A DNA stretch of 21,462 nt from an uncultured Ruminococcus sp. (GTDB lineage Bacteria; Bacillota; Clostridia; Oscillospirales; CAG-272). Below the pieces are notes generated by a model. It had not been told where the DNA came from, ran no database searches, and saw only the letters and a list, made by a program, of their open reading frames with translations. The stretch is from the NCBI GenBank assembly GCA_902778205.1, contig CACYWX010000009.1:1-21462 (forward strand), given 5' to 3'. Position numbers and translations under genes: made by a program. Below are positions 7,786 to 15,390 of the stretch, in pieces (the first letter of the stretch is position 1; each line of letters opens with the position of its first letter).

Positions 7786-9201
7786 TGCCAGTCTCGCCTC
7801 AAACCGGTCCTTTCTCGTGTCCGCAGGGATCTTCGTGGGATAATCCCCGTCGAAGCACGCCGCGCAGAGATCGTCCCGCCCGGTCATTTCCCGCAGGCCG
7901 GAGATCGGAAGATACCCGAGGGAGTCCGCGCCGATGATGCGGGCGATTTCCTCAACTGTGTGCTTTACGGCGATGAGATGCTCCTTCGAGTCGATGTCCG
8001 TGCCGTAATAGCAGGGGCTGACAAAGGGCGGGGAGGAGATCCGCATGTGGATTTCCCGCGCCCCGGCCTCTCTCAGCAGTCCCACGATCCGACCGCTGGT
8101 GGTCCCCCGCACGATGGAATCGTCGATCAGCACGATCCGCCGCCCCCGCACGCTCTCTTCAATGGCCGAGAGCTTGATCTTCACCTGATCGAGCCGTCCG
8201 CTCTCCTCCGGGGCGATGAAGGTCCGGCCCACATACTTGTTCTTGATGAGTCCGATGCCGTAGGGAATGCCGGACGCCTCCGCAAACCCCAGCGCAGCGT
8301 CCAGGCCGGAATCCGGCACGCCGATCACAAGATCCGCCTCCGCCGGGCACTCCCGTGCCAGGATCCGACCCGCCTCCACTCTCGCCCGGTGGACGCTCAC
8401 CCCGTCCAGCACGGAATCCGGACGGGCAAAATAAATGTACTCAAATGCGCAGAAACACCGCGGTCTCTCTCCGCAGTGCTCCCGGCGGGACATAACGCCG
8501 TCCTTTGTGAAAACGAGGATCTCCCCCGGCTCAACGTCCCGGATGAACGCAGCCCCGACCGCCTTCAGCGCGCAGGACTCCGAGGCCGCGACCCAGATCC
8601 CGTCCTCCCGCCTGCCGTAACAGAGGGGCCGGAAGCCGTAGGGATCGCGGGCGCAGAGCAGCTTCTGCGGGGACATGAGGACGAGGGAATACGCCCCGTC
8701 GAGATGAGGCATGGCGGCGGACAGCGCGTCCTCGATGGAGGAGGTCCTGAGCCGCTCCCGCGTCACCAGGTAGGCGATGGTCTCGGTGTCCGAGGTGGTG
8801 TGGAAGATCGCGCCGTTCAGCTCCAGCGCGCTTCTCAGCTCCGCGGCGTTCGCGAGGTTGCCGTTGTGAGCGATGGCCATATGCCCCTTGACGTGGTTGA
8901 CCTCGATGGGCTGGCAGTTGGCCCGGTTGTTCCCGCCGCCCGTGGTGGCGTAACGGACATGCCCCACCGCCATGGACCCGCGGGGCAGCTTTGAAAGCGT
9001 CTCCGGCGTGAAGACCTCCCCGACCAGTCCCAGATCCTTGTGAGAGGCAAACACGCCGTCGTCCGAAACCACGATCCCGCAGGATTCCTGTCCCCGGTGC
9101 TGCAGGGCGTAGAGACCGCCATAGACGATCCCCGCCGCGTCAACCGGCTCCGGCCCCGGAGAAAACACCCCGAACACGCCGCATTCTTCGTGAATACTCA
9201 A
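7756..9201 (-). CDS. purF: Amidophosphoribosyltransferase (glutamine-PRPP amidotransferase)
   Basis: First committed enzyme of purine synthesis: glutamine plus PRPP gives phosphoribosylamine. The N-terminal Ntn amidotransferase domain has nucleophile Cys7 in IHEECGVFGVF, exposed after removal of a six-residue propeptide. The phosphoribosyltransferase domain carries the PRPP loop LIDDSIVRGTTS (358-369). Four cysteines match the 4Fe-4S ligands of the Bacillus-type enzyme: Cys251 (CAFEYIYF), Cys397 (VSPCYYG), and Cys446/Cys449 (LCAAC). I assign the start to TTG 9201 because GGAGGG sits 6 nt upstream and the resulting MSIHEECG N-terminus fits the family. The upstream ATG at 9270 would add 23 residues read out of an intergenic repeat. 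The last ten or so residues (KRSDERSAR) are encoded by repeat copy 1. Predicted length is 481 aa. Confidence 0.96.
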   Translation of the reverse strand: MSIHEECGVFGVFSPGPEPVDAAGIVYGGLYALQHRGQESCGIVVSDDGVFASHKDLGLVGEVFTPETLSKLPRGSMAVGHVRYATTGGGNNRANCQPIEVNHVKGHMAIAHNGNLANAAELRSALELNGAIFHTTSDTETIAYLVTRERLRTSSIEDALSAAMPHLDGAYSLVLMSPQKLLCARDPYGFRPLCYGRREDGIWVAASESCALKAVGAAFIRDVEPGEILVFTKDGVMSRREHCGERPRCFCAFEYIYFARPDSVLDGVSVHRARVEAGRILARECPAEADLVIGVPDSGLDAALGFAEASGIPYGIGLIKNKYVGRTFIAPEESGRLDQVKIKLSAIEESVRGRRIVLIDDSIVRGTTSGRIVGLLREAGAREIHMRISSPPFVSPCYYGTDIDSKEHLIAVKHTVEEIARIIGADSLGYLPISGLREMTGRDDLCAACFDGDYPTKIPADTRKDRFEARLAKRSDERSAR

Positions 9202-9207
9202 AACAAA

Positions 9208-9213
9208 CCCTCC
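9208..9213 (-). promoter_or_regulatory. Ribosome-binding site setting a TTG start for purF
   Basis: On the minus strand, GGAGGG is followed by six bases and TTG AGT ATT CAC GAA GAA TGC, encoding M-S-I-H-E-E-C. This strong site and the conserved propeptide-plus-cysteine N-terminus decide against the in-frame ATG at 9270, which has no such site and lies inside repeat copy 2. Confidence 0.85.
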
Positions 9214-9222
9214 GAAGGGATG

Positions 9223-9389
9223 AGTGATGAATTTGCTTCGCAAATGCTGACAGTTATGATTGCTTCGCAAGTTATGATCTGCTCCGCGAAACTAAAGAGA
9301 GACAGTCTTTCTCTCTCCCAACGTGCCCCGGGCGCTCATCACTTGCCGCAGGCAATCGTCACTGCTCACGTGCGGAGCGCTCATCACTC
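9223..9389. repeat. Palindrome-rich intergenic repeat, copy 2 (asnB-purF)
   Basis: This element of about 167 bp is bounded by a perfect terminal inverted repeat, AGTGATGA (9223-9230) and TCATCACT (ending 9388). Its left end (ATTTGCTTCGCAAATG) and right end (TGCGGAGCGCTCATCACT) match the other two copies. The centre is different, with an AGAGAGA/TCTCTCT hairpin (about 9294-9318) in place of the GAGACGG/CCGTCTC one. It lies between the asnB stop (ends 9394) and the purF ribosome-binding site, leaving almost no other intergenic sequence. Confidence 0.8.
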
Positions 9390-9393
9390 TGTT

Positions 9394-10977
9394 TCACTTC
9401 CCGCTGTCTCCGTAGTTTGCCAATACTCTGGCGGACGGATCGTTCACGTCGCAGCCCTTCCACGCCCGGTTCGGCATCCAATAGTCCCGGATCATCTCCG
9501 CCTGACCGGGATAATGCTTCTCGAAGAGCTCCCGGTACAGGAGGGATTCCTTCGTGAAGGGCGGGCAGTACGAATACGCCTTTCGCTTCTCTTCAAATTC
9601 TTCGTCGGAATAAAGCCCCTCGGCGTATTCCTTCAGATCGTCCACCATGGAGTGGCCCACCGCGTCCGAGAACGCCGCCTTCTCCCGCCAGAGGATCTCA
9701 TCCGGCAGCCAGTCTCCCTCAGCAAACGCCCGGCGCAGGAGGTACTTTCCCTTGCCGTACCGGTTCAGCTTCATTTCGGGATCGATTGCCATGACGTACT
9801 TCACAAAATCCAGATCCCCGAACGGGACTCTGGCCTCGAGGGAGTTCACCGAGATGCACCGGTCCGCGCGGAGCACGTCGTACATGTAAAGCTCCCGGAC
9901 CCGCTTTTCCGCCTCCGCCTGAAACGCCGCGGCGCCGGGAGCGAAGTCGGTGTACTTGTAACCGAAGAGCTCATCCGAAATCTCCCCGGTGAGGAGCACC
10001 CGGATGTCCGTCGTCTCGTGAATGGCACGGCACACGAGGTACATCCCCATGCTCGCGCGGATCGTCGTGATGTCCCAGGTTCCGAGAACGGCAATGACGG
10101 TTTCGAGGGAATCGAGGACCTCTTCCCGGGTCATGATGACCTCGGTGTGCCGGCTCCCGATGAAGTCCGCCGCCTGCCGGGCGTATTTCAGATCGATGGC
10201 GTCCCTCTCCATCCCGATGGCGAAGGTGCGGATCGGCTTTTTGCTCTTCCGCTGGGCGATGGCGCACACCAGAGAAGAATCGAGGCCACCCGAAAGCAGG
10301 AAGCCCACCTCAACGTCCGCGACGAGGCGTTTTTCCACCCCGGCAATCAGCTTTTCCCGAATGCTCCGGCAGACCGTATCGAGCGGATCCCGGACGATTC
10401 TCTCCGGCTTCGCGATGTCGCAGTACCGGACAAACGCTCCGCCCTTCCAGTAACATCCCGGCGGGAAGGGGATCACGCGGCTCACAAGCCCCACCAGGTT
10501 CTTCGCTTCGGAGGCGAACAGGATCTTTCCGTCCGCTCCATACCCATAGAACAGAGGCCGGATGCCGATGGGATCCCGCGCCGCAACAAACTCCTTCGTC
10601 CGTCCGTCCCAGATCACGCAGGCGAACTCCGCGTCGAGCATGGGAAACATCTCCGGCCCGTACTCAAACCAGAGGGGGAGAAGGATCTCGCAGTCGGAAT
10701 CGCTCTCAAAGGTGTATCCTTTTCGGACGAGCTGTTCTCTCAGCTTCCCGAAGCCGTAGATCTCGCCGTTGCAGACCAGAAGGGAGCCATCCCGCTCGAA
10801 GGGCTGCATCCCCTCGGGGGTGGGACCCATGATGGCGAGACGGTGAAACGCCAGGAGAACGCCGTCCAGCTCCACGATCCGGCTGTCGTCCGGTCCGCGG
10901 GATTTCGTGCGGTCAAACCCCGAAAGGAACGCCTCCGGGGAGACAGAGCTTTCATAACAGGTCATGATGGAACACAT
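9394..10977 (-). CDS. asnB: Asparagine synthetase, glutamine-hydrolysing
   Basis: This 527-residue enzyme makes asparagine from aspartate, ATP and glutamine. The Ntn amidotransferase domain begins directly with Cys2 (MCSIMTCYES) and retains RGPDD, LLAFHRLAIMG and CNGEIYG. The synthetase domain has the PP-loop SGGLDSS (229-235) and further on LLTGEISDELFGY and SLEARVPFGDLDFVKY. It resembles the E. coli AsnB class (554 aa) more than the longer Bacillus AsnO type. The start at 10977 has GGAGGAG upstream. It begins only 12 bp after the amt stop, so the two are co-transcribed. Repeat copy 2 follows within a few bases of its stop codon. Confidence 0.96.
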   Translation of the reverse strand: MCSIMTCYESSVSPEAFLSGFDRTKSRGPDDSRIVELDGVLLAFHRLAIMGPTPEGMQPFERDGSLLVCNGEIYGFGKLREQLVRKGYTFESDSDCEILLPLWFEYGPEMFPMLDAEFACVIWDGRTKEFVAARDPIGIRPLFYGYGADGKILFASEAKNLVGLVSRVIPFPPGCYWKGGAFVRYCDIAKPERIVRDPLDTVCRSIREKLIAGVEKRLVADVEVGFLLSGGLDSSLVCAIAQRKSKKPIRTFAIGMERDAIDLKYARQAADFIGSRHTEVIMTREEVLDSLETVIAVLGTWDITTIRASMGMYLVCRAIHETTDIRVLLTGEISDELFGYKYTDFAPGAAAFQAEAEKRVRELYMYDVLRADRCISVNSLEARVPFGDLDFVKYVMAIDPEMKLNRYGKGKYLLRRAFAEGDWLPDEILWREKAAFSDAVGHSMVDDLKEYAEGLYSDEEFEEKRKAYSYCPPFTKESLLYRELFEKHYPGQAEMIRDYWMPNRAWKGCDVNDPSARVLANYGDSGK

Positions 10978-10989
10978 GGCACTCCTCCG

Positions 10990-12705
10990 TTATTCCACGT
11001 CCTGCAGGGCGTCGTAGCCTTCTTCTCCGGTCCGGACCTTCACGACGTTCTCCACGTCGTAGACGAAGATCTTGCCGTCGCCGATGTGACCGGTGTAGAG
11101 GACCTTCTTCGCCGTCTCGATCACCGCGCGGACCGGGATCTTCGACACGACGATGTCCACCTGCACCTTCGGCAGAAGCGTCGCTTCCACCGCAATGCCG
11201 CGGTAGTATTCCGTCCTCCCCTTCTGCTGTCCGCAGCCGAGGACGTGGGAAACCGTCATGCCGGTGATGCCGAGATCGGTCATGGCGTTTTTCAGCGATT
11301 CGAACCGGCTTTCCTTGCAGATGATCTCGATTTTGGTGAACTTCGGCGTCCCTTCCACGAACGAGGGAACGCGCTTCACAGGGACGGCCTCGGCGGGCGG
11401 GGTGTCGCCGGTCACGACAATGGGCGCGGATTCGCCGTCAAAGCTCGAGGTATCGGGCGACAGGGCGAATCCCGCATAGGCAGTCAGAAGCCCGTGCTCC
11501 GAAATGTCGAGACCCTGGATCTCGTCCGTGGGATCGGCACGGAGCCCAATGGTCTTTTTGAGGATCAGGAAAACGATCGTAATGATGACTGCCACATATG
11601 CCGCCACCGTCACGACGCCGAGCGCCTGCACGCCGAGGAAACGGAATCCTCCGCCGTAAAAGACGCCCTTCTCAGTGGAAACGCCCGTGGCGAAGAAGCC
11701 CGTGAGAATCGTACCCAGCGCGCCGCAGATCCCGTGGACGGAAATCGCTCCGACCGGATCGTCGATCTTTGCGACCTTATCGAAGAACTCCACGGCGAAG
11801 ACGATGACAAGGCCGAAACAGAGGCCCATGACCGCCGCTCCCACGGGGGAGACCGCGTCGCATCCCGCCGTGATCCCGACCAGCCCCGCGAGCGCCGCGT
11901 TGTAGGTCATGGAGACATCAGGCTTCTTGTAGCGGATCCACGTCGTAATCAGGGTGGTGCAGCAGGCGACCGCCGCGCATAGATTGGTGCTGAAGAAGAC
12001 CAGGCCCGCAGAGACTACCAGCGCGTCGGAATCCATGCCCACGGTGGACGCACCGTTGAAGCCGAACCAGCAGAACCAAAGGATGAACACGCCGAGGGCA
12101 GCCGCCGTCAGATTGTGGCCGAGGATCGCCTTCGGTTTTCCGTCCTGGCCGTATTTGCCGATGCGGGGACCAAGGATCGCCGCTCCGATGCAGGCGCAGA
12201 CGCCGCCGACCATGTGCACACAGGTGGAACCCGCGAAGTCATGGAAGCCCAGCGCGGAGAGCCAGCCGCCGCCCCAGATCCAGTGTCCGGAGACGGGATA
12301 GATGAAGAGGGAGATGCAGAGGGAATAGATGCAGTAGGCAGAGAATTTCGTCCGCTCCGCCATGGCCCCGGATACGATGGTGGCCGAGGTGGCGCAGAAG
12401 ACGGTCTGGAAGATGGCGAACGCCCAGAGCGGGACGCCCGCGGGGAGGATGTGGCTGTAATCGCCCAGGATGAAGGGATCGATCCGCCCGAAGAGCGCCG
12501 TGCCCGATCCGAACATGATCCCGAAGCCCGCGAGCCAGAACACCGGGGTTCCGATGCAGAAATCCATGAGGTTCTTCATGAGGATGTTTCCGGTGTTCTT
12601 GGCACGGGTGAATCCGGCCTCGCACATGGAGAATCCGGCCTGCATGAAGAAGACGAGGGCCGCGCCAAGCAGAACCCAGATGGTGTTTACGGAGGAATAT
12701 GTCAT
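10990..12705 (-). CDS. amt: Ammonium channel fused to a P-II signalling domain
   Basis: This 571-residue membrane protein joins two modules normally encoded by adjacent genes. Residues 1 to about 395 are an Amt/Mep/Rh channel with roughly eleven hydrophobic segments, DFAGSTCVHMVGG with the first twin-His (H164), and ISVHGICGAL with the second (H324). A linker of about 60 residues, rich in Pro, Ser and Asp, leads to a complete P-II (GlnB/GlnK) domain from about 455 to 567: TKIEII, GITGMTVSHVLGCGQQKGRTEYYRG, LPKVQVDIVV, TGHIGDGKIFV, RTGEEG. In the T loop Tyr46 is kept (Y501), but the position of Tyr51, uridylylated in E. coli, is V506. The tethered P-II could gate the channel in cis. It lies between glnN and asnB, with a weak GGAT ribosome-binding site. 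Confidence 0.95.
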   Translation of the reverse strand: MTYSSVNTIWVLLGAALVFFMQAGFSMCEAGFTRAKNTGNILMKNLMDFCIGTPVFWLAGFGIMFGSGTALFGRIDPFILGDYSHILPAGVPLWAFAIFQTVFCATSATIVSGAMAERTKFSAYCIYSLCISLFIYPVSGHWIWGGGWLSALGFHDFAGSTCVHMVGGVCACIGAAILGPRIGKYGQDGKPKAILGHNLTAAALGVFILWFCWFGFNGASTVGMDSDALVVSAGLVFFSTNLCAAVACCTTLITTWIRYKKPDVSMTYNAALAGLVGITAGCDAVSPVGAAVMGLCFGLVIVFAVEFFDKVAKIDDPVGAISVHGICGALGTILTGFFATGVSTEKGVFYGGGFRFLGVQALGVVTVAAYVAVIITIVFLILKKTIGLRADPTDEIQGLDISEHGLLTAYAGFALSPDTSSFDGESAPIVVTGDTPPAEAVPVKRVPSFVEGTPKFTKIEIICKESRFESLKNAMTDLGITGMTVSHVLGCGQQKGRTEYYRGIAVEATLLPKVQVDIVVSKIPVRAVIETAKKVLYTGHIGDGKIFVYDVENVVKVRTGEEGYDALQDVE

Positions 12706-12725
12706 GATAAACGATCCTTTTTTCG

Positions 12726-12909
12726 AGTTATGAATTTGCCTCGCAAATGTTAACAGTTAGGATTGCCTTCAGCAAGTGATGAGTGCCTTCGGCACTTTGG
12801 GGAGATGGGTCAGCGAAACCGTTTTCTCCGTCTCTCAGGCTTCACGAAGCGAATCATCACTTGCGGAGCAATCCTCACTCTCAACGCGCGAAGCGCTCAT
12901 CACTTCTTT
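12726..12909. repeat. Palindrome-rich intergenic repeat, copy 3 (glnN-amt)
   Basis: This element of about 184 bp is collinear with copy 1 at 7601-7785, from AGTTATGAATTTGC to GCGCTCATCACTTC. Differences between the copies often preserve pairing: GAGATGG here versus GAGACGG in copy 1, both able to pair with CCGTCTC; and GTGCC-TTC-GGCAC here in place of the GCGCCTTCGTCGC hairpin. It ends at the glnN stop codon (12910-12912) and begins 20 bp upstream of the amt ATG. Confidence 0.85.
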
Positions 12910-15009
12910 TCAGTTGACTCCGAACAGCAGCTCCCCATACGTCGGGAAGGGCCAGTACTCCGCCGCGGTGACGCCCTCGGCCTCGTCGCAGAGCGCTCTC
13001 AGGGCCGTCATGCTCCCGAGGACGCGGTCCCGGATGGCGAAGGACTGCGCCCCGATCTCATCGATCTTCCGCGCATCGTCCGCCGCCGCCTCCAGCTCGT
13101 CCACCCGGTCGGCGATGGAGTCCGCCAGCCTCGACAGGGTGGAGGCGGTCCGGACCTCGTACCGGCAGGACAGAGGCTCGGAAACGGACCGCTTCGCCGC
13201 GATGTCGGAGGCCAGGGAGGCGGCATAGGAGGCAACCGCCGGAAGGATCTGCCGCTTCGCCATGTCGATCATGGTGTTTGCCTCGATCAGCACGGTCTTG
13301 CAGTAGTTCTCCAGCATGATCTCGTACCGGGACCTCAGCTCCGCCGGGGTAAAAACGCCGTGGGAGGTGAGCATCGAGACGTTCTTCTCGGAGAGCAGCT
13401 CCGGGAAGCAGTCGGGCGTGGTGCGGTAGTTGGGCAGTCCGCGGACCTCCGTGGCCTCCTTGATCCAGGCGTCGTCGTAGCCGTTGCCGTTGAAGAGGAT
13501 CCTCTTGTGGGCGGACACCGTGTCCCGGATCAGATCATGAAGGGCGGTTTCAAAATCGTCCGCCGCTTCCAGACGGTCCGCGTACTGTCTCAGGCTCTCG
13601 GCCACCGCGGCGTTGAGCATGATGTTGGCGCAGGCGATAGAGTTGGAGGAGCCCAGCATCCGGAACTCGAACTTGTTGCCCGTGAAGGCGAAGGGCGAGG
13701 TCCGGTTGCGGTCCGTGGCGTCCCGGCTGAACTGCGGGAGCACGTCCGCGCCCAGCTTCATGACGGTTTTCTCCGCCGCGCTGTACGGCTTGTCCGCTTC
13801 GATGGCGTCGAGGATCGCAGTCAGCTCATCGCCGAGGAACATGGAAACCACCGCCGGAGGAGCCTCGTTGGCGCCTAGCCGGTGATCGTTCCCCGCCGTA
13901 GCCACGGAGATCCGGAGCAGGTCGGCGTAGTCGTCCACGGCCTGAATCACGGCGCAGAGGAAGGTCAGAAACTGCGCGTTCTCATACGGCGTCTCGCCCG
14001 GGGACAGGAGGTTGACCCCCGTGTCCGTGGCGATGGACCAGTTGTTGTGCTTGCCGGAGCCGTTGACCCCGGCAAAGGGCTTTTCGTGGAGCAGGCAGAC
14101 CAGCCCGTGTTTTGCCGCCACCTTCTGCATGATCTCCATGGTGAGCTGGTTGTGATCGGTGGCGACGTTGGTGGTGGTGTAGATGGGAGCCAGCTCGTGC
14201 TGAGCCGGAGCCACCTCGTTGTGTTCGGTTTTGGCCAGGATCCCCAGCTTCCAGAGCTCCTCGTTCAGCTCCTCCATGTAGGCGGCGACTCTCGGTTTGA
14301 TGACGCCGAAGTAGTGGTCGTCCATCTCCTGTCCCTTGGGAGGCTTCGCGCCGAAGAGGGTCCGGCCGGTGAAGCGCAGATCGGGCCGCTGTTCATAGAG
14401 CTTCCGGTCGATGAGGAAATACTCCTGCTCCGGCCCAACGGAGGTGGTGACGCGCTTCACGTCAGTGTTTCCGAAGAGCCGGAGAATGCGCATCGCCTGC
14501 CGGTTGATGGCCTCCATGGACCGCAGCAGGGGCGTCTTCTTGTCCAGCGCGTGCCCGCCGTAGGAGCAGAAGGCCGTGGGGATGCAGAGGGTCTTCCCCT
14601 TGATGAAGGCGTAGGAGGTGGGATCCCAGGCGGTGTAGCCCCTCGCCTCGAAGGTGGCTCTCAGTCCGCCGGAGGGGAAGGAGGATGCATCCGGCTCGCC
14701 CTTGATGAGCTCCTTGCCGGAGAACTCCATGATCACGCCGCCGTCCGGAGCCGGGGAGATGAAGGAGTCGTGCTTTTCCGCCGTGATGCCGGTCAGCGGC
14801 TGGAACCAGTGGGTGAAGTGCGTCGCGCCTTTGGAGACGGCCCAGTCCTTCATGGCGTCGGCAACGGCGTTTGCCACGGCCACGTCCAGCTCCGCGCCCT
14901 CGTCGATGGTTTTCCGGAGGGAGGCGTAGACCTTCGCCGGAAGGTTTGCTTTCATCACTCTGTCGTCGAAGACCATGCTGCCGAATGTTTCCTGAACGTT
15001 TGCCGCCAT
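12910..15009 (-). CDS. glnN: Glutamine synthetase, type III
   Basis: ATP-dependent synthesis of glutamine from glutamate and ammonia. At 699 residues this is the large type III class, typical of Bacteroidetes, Clostridia and some cyanobacteria. Family motifs are intact: the opening ETFGSMVFDDRVMKANLP, MEFSGKELIKGEPDASSFPSGG, metal-ligand motif SVGPEQEYFLID, KTEHNEVAPAQHELAPIY, and HEKPFAGVNGSGKHNNWS. I chose ATG 15009 because AGGAGG (complement of 15018-15023) lies 8 nt upstream and type III enzymes start here. The in-frame ATG at 15105 lies inside the structured leader. It is the first gene of the minus-strand cluster, behind a consensus promoter and a leader of about 165 nt, which suggests nitrogen control of the whole unit. 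Confidence 0.97.
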   Translation of the reverse strand: MAANVQETFGSMVFDDRVMKANLPAKVYASLRKTIDEGAELDVAVANAVADAMKDWAVSKGATHFTHWFQPLTGITAEKHDSFISPAPDGGVIMEFSGKELIKGEPDASSFPSGGLRATFEARGYTAWDPTSYAFIKGKTLCIPTAFCSYGGHALDKKTPLLRSMEAINRQAMRILRLFGNTDVKRVTTSVGPEQEYFLIDRKLYEQRPDLRFTGRTLFGAKPPKGQEMDDHYFGVIKPRVAAYMEELNEELWKLGILAKTEHNEVAPAQHELAPIYTTTNVATDHNQLTMEIMQKVAAKHGLVCLLHEKPFAGVNGSGKHNNWSIATDTGVNLLSPGETPYENAQFLTFLCAVIQAVDDYADLLRISVATAGNDHRLGANEAPPAVVSMFLGDELTAILDAIEADKPYSAAEKTVMKLGADVLPQFSRDATDRNRTSPFAFTGNKFEFRMLGSSNSIACANIMLNAAVAESLRQYADRLEAADDFETALHDLIRDTVSAHKRILFNGNGYDDAWIKEATEVRGLPNYRTTPDCFPELLSEKNVSMLTSHGVFTPAELRSRYEIMLENYCKTVLIEANTMIDMAKRQILPAVASYAASLASDIAAKRSVSEPLSCRYEVRTASTLSRLADSIADRVDELEAAADDARKIDEIGAQSFAIRDRVLGSMTALRALCDEAEGVTAAEYWPFPTYGELLFGVN

Positions 15010-15047
15010 TTTGAATTCCTCCTGCCCCGTGAGGCACCTGAATGAAA

Positions 15048-15171
15048 GAAAGGCAAAGACACCTGTCCGGATTTCCGGAAAAAGACGCCTTTGCCTTTTC
15101 TGCATAAATATGTGGCCGTAAAATGGAAAACGTCTCCGCAGATCCGATCCGCGAAGACGCCGTTGCCTTCC
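15048..15171 (-). promoter_or_regulatory. Structured glnN leader with two hairpins sharing one motif
   Basis: The untranslated leader holds two stable hairpins. Hairpin 1 pairs CGTCTTCGCGGAT (complement of 15147-15159) with ATCTGCGGAGACG (15131-15143): 13 bp with two G-U pairs and loop CGG, clasped by an outer GGAA/TTCC. Hairpin 2 pairs the 16-nt arm at 15084-15099 with 15048-15063, including three wobble pairs and a nested CCGG-AAAT-CCGG. The 5' arms begin GCAACGGCGT and GCAAAGGCGT, and both hairpins are followed by U-rich sequence. This looks like an attenuator or antiterminator region. A tandem two-hairpin leader recalls ANTAR-protein targets known upstream of clostridial nitrogen genes, but the loops do not fit that consensus cleanly, so the regulator is not assigned. 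Confidence 0.6.
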
Positions 15172-15179
15172 ATGCCCGT

Positions 15180-15208
15180 ATTATACTCCCGCGTCCTCGT
15201 CCTGTCAA
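15180..15208 (-). promoter_or_regulatory. Sigma-70 promoter of glnN and the minus-strand cluster
   Basis: On the minus strand TTGACA (complement of 15203-15208) and TATAAT (complement of 15180-15185) are separated by 17 bp: perfect consensus boxes and spacing. Transcription would begin near 15173. It is the only strong promoter I recognise for the minus-strand cluster, so the genes from glnN to dapL may all depend on it, directly or by read-through. Confidence 0.85.
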
Positions 15209-15289
15209 TAGGATTCCCGTCGTTAATCTGCACAAAATTCAGCTCGCATGTCCATGAATATTTATTCGTCCGAATTTACTCCGGACCTC

Positions 15290-15318
15290 TTGACAAGCCC
15301 GCCCGCATCCCGTATAAT
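15290..15318 (+). promoter_or_regulatory. Sigma-70 promoter of the glutamate synthase operon
   Basis: TTGACA (15290-15295) and TATAAT (15313-15318) are separated by 17 bp, again perfect consensus. The start site is predicted near 15325. It is divergent from the glnN promoter; the two -35 boxes are 81 bp apart (15209-15289), room for a shared regulator, though I see no clear operator there. Confidence 0.85.
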
Positions 15319-15330
15319 ACGATCAAATGA

Positions 15331-15378
15331 GCAAAGGCGTTCATTCCGTTTTTTCGGGATGGGCGTGTTTTCTTTTTT
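15331..15378 (+). terminator. Leader hairpin plus U-tract (candidate attenuator) before the glutamate synthase operon
   Basis: GCAAAGGCGT (15331-15340) forms the start of a hairpin in which CGTTCATTCCG (15338-15348) pairs with CGGGATGGGCG (15355-15365): 11 bp including three G-U pairs, with a six-T loop. A T-rich run follows (15368-15378), the layout of an intrinsic terminator. It ends just before the Shine-Dalgarno GGAGGAAG, so it lies inside the leader of the operon it precedes. Its 5' arm carries the same 10-mer found in the glnN leader hairpin 2. Confidence 0.6.
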
Positions 15379-15390
15379 CGGAGGAAGACC

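Noticed and set aside
9040..11982. 980-codon open frame on the plus strand opposite purF, asnB and amt
   Set aside because: It crosses three well-identified genes and an intergenic repeat, has low-complexity composition and no family resemblance. It is open by chance from codon bias.
7601..12909. The three similar intergenic segments as a CRISPR array
   Set aside because: Copies are kilobases apart, about 170-185 bp long, separated by genes and internally palindromic. There is no short repeat-spacer pattern.
15331..15378. A glnA or downstream-peptide type glutamine riboswitch, suggested by CGTTCA in the leader
   Set aside because: Only the CGTTCA string is present. The GGAAGUAGG-like conserved segment and the junction are missing, and the sequence folds as a simple hairpin.
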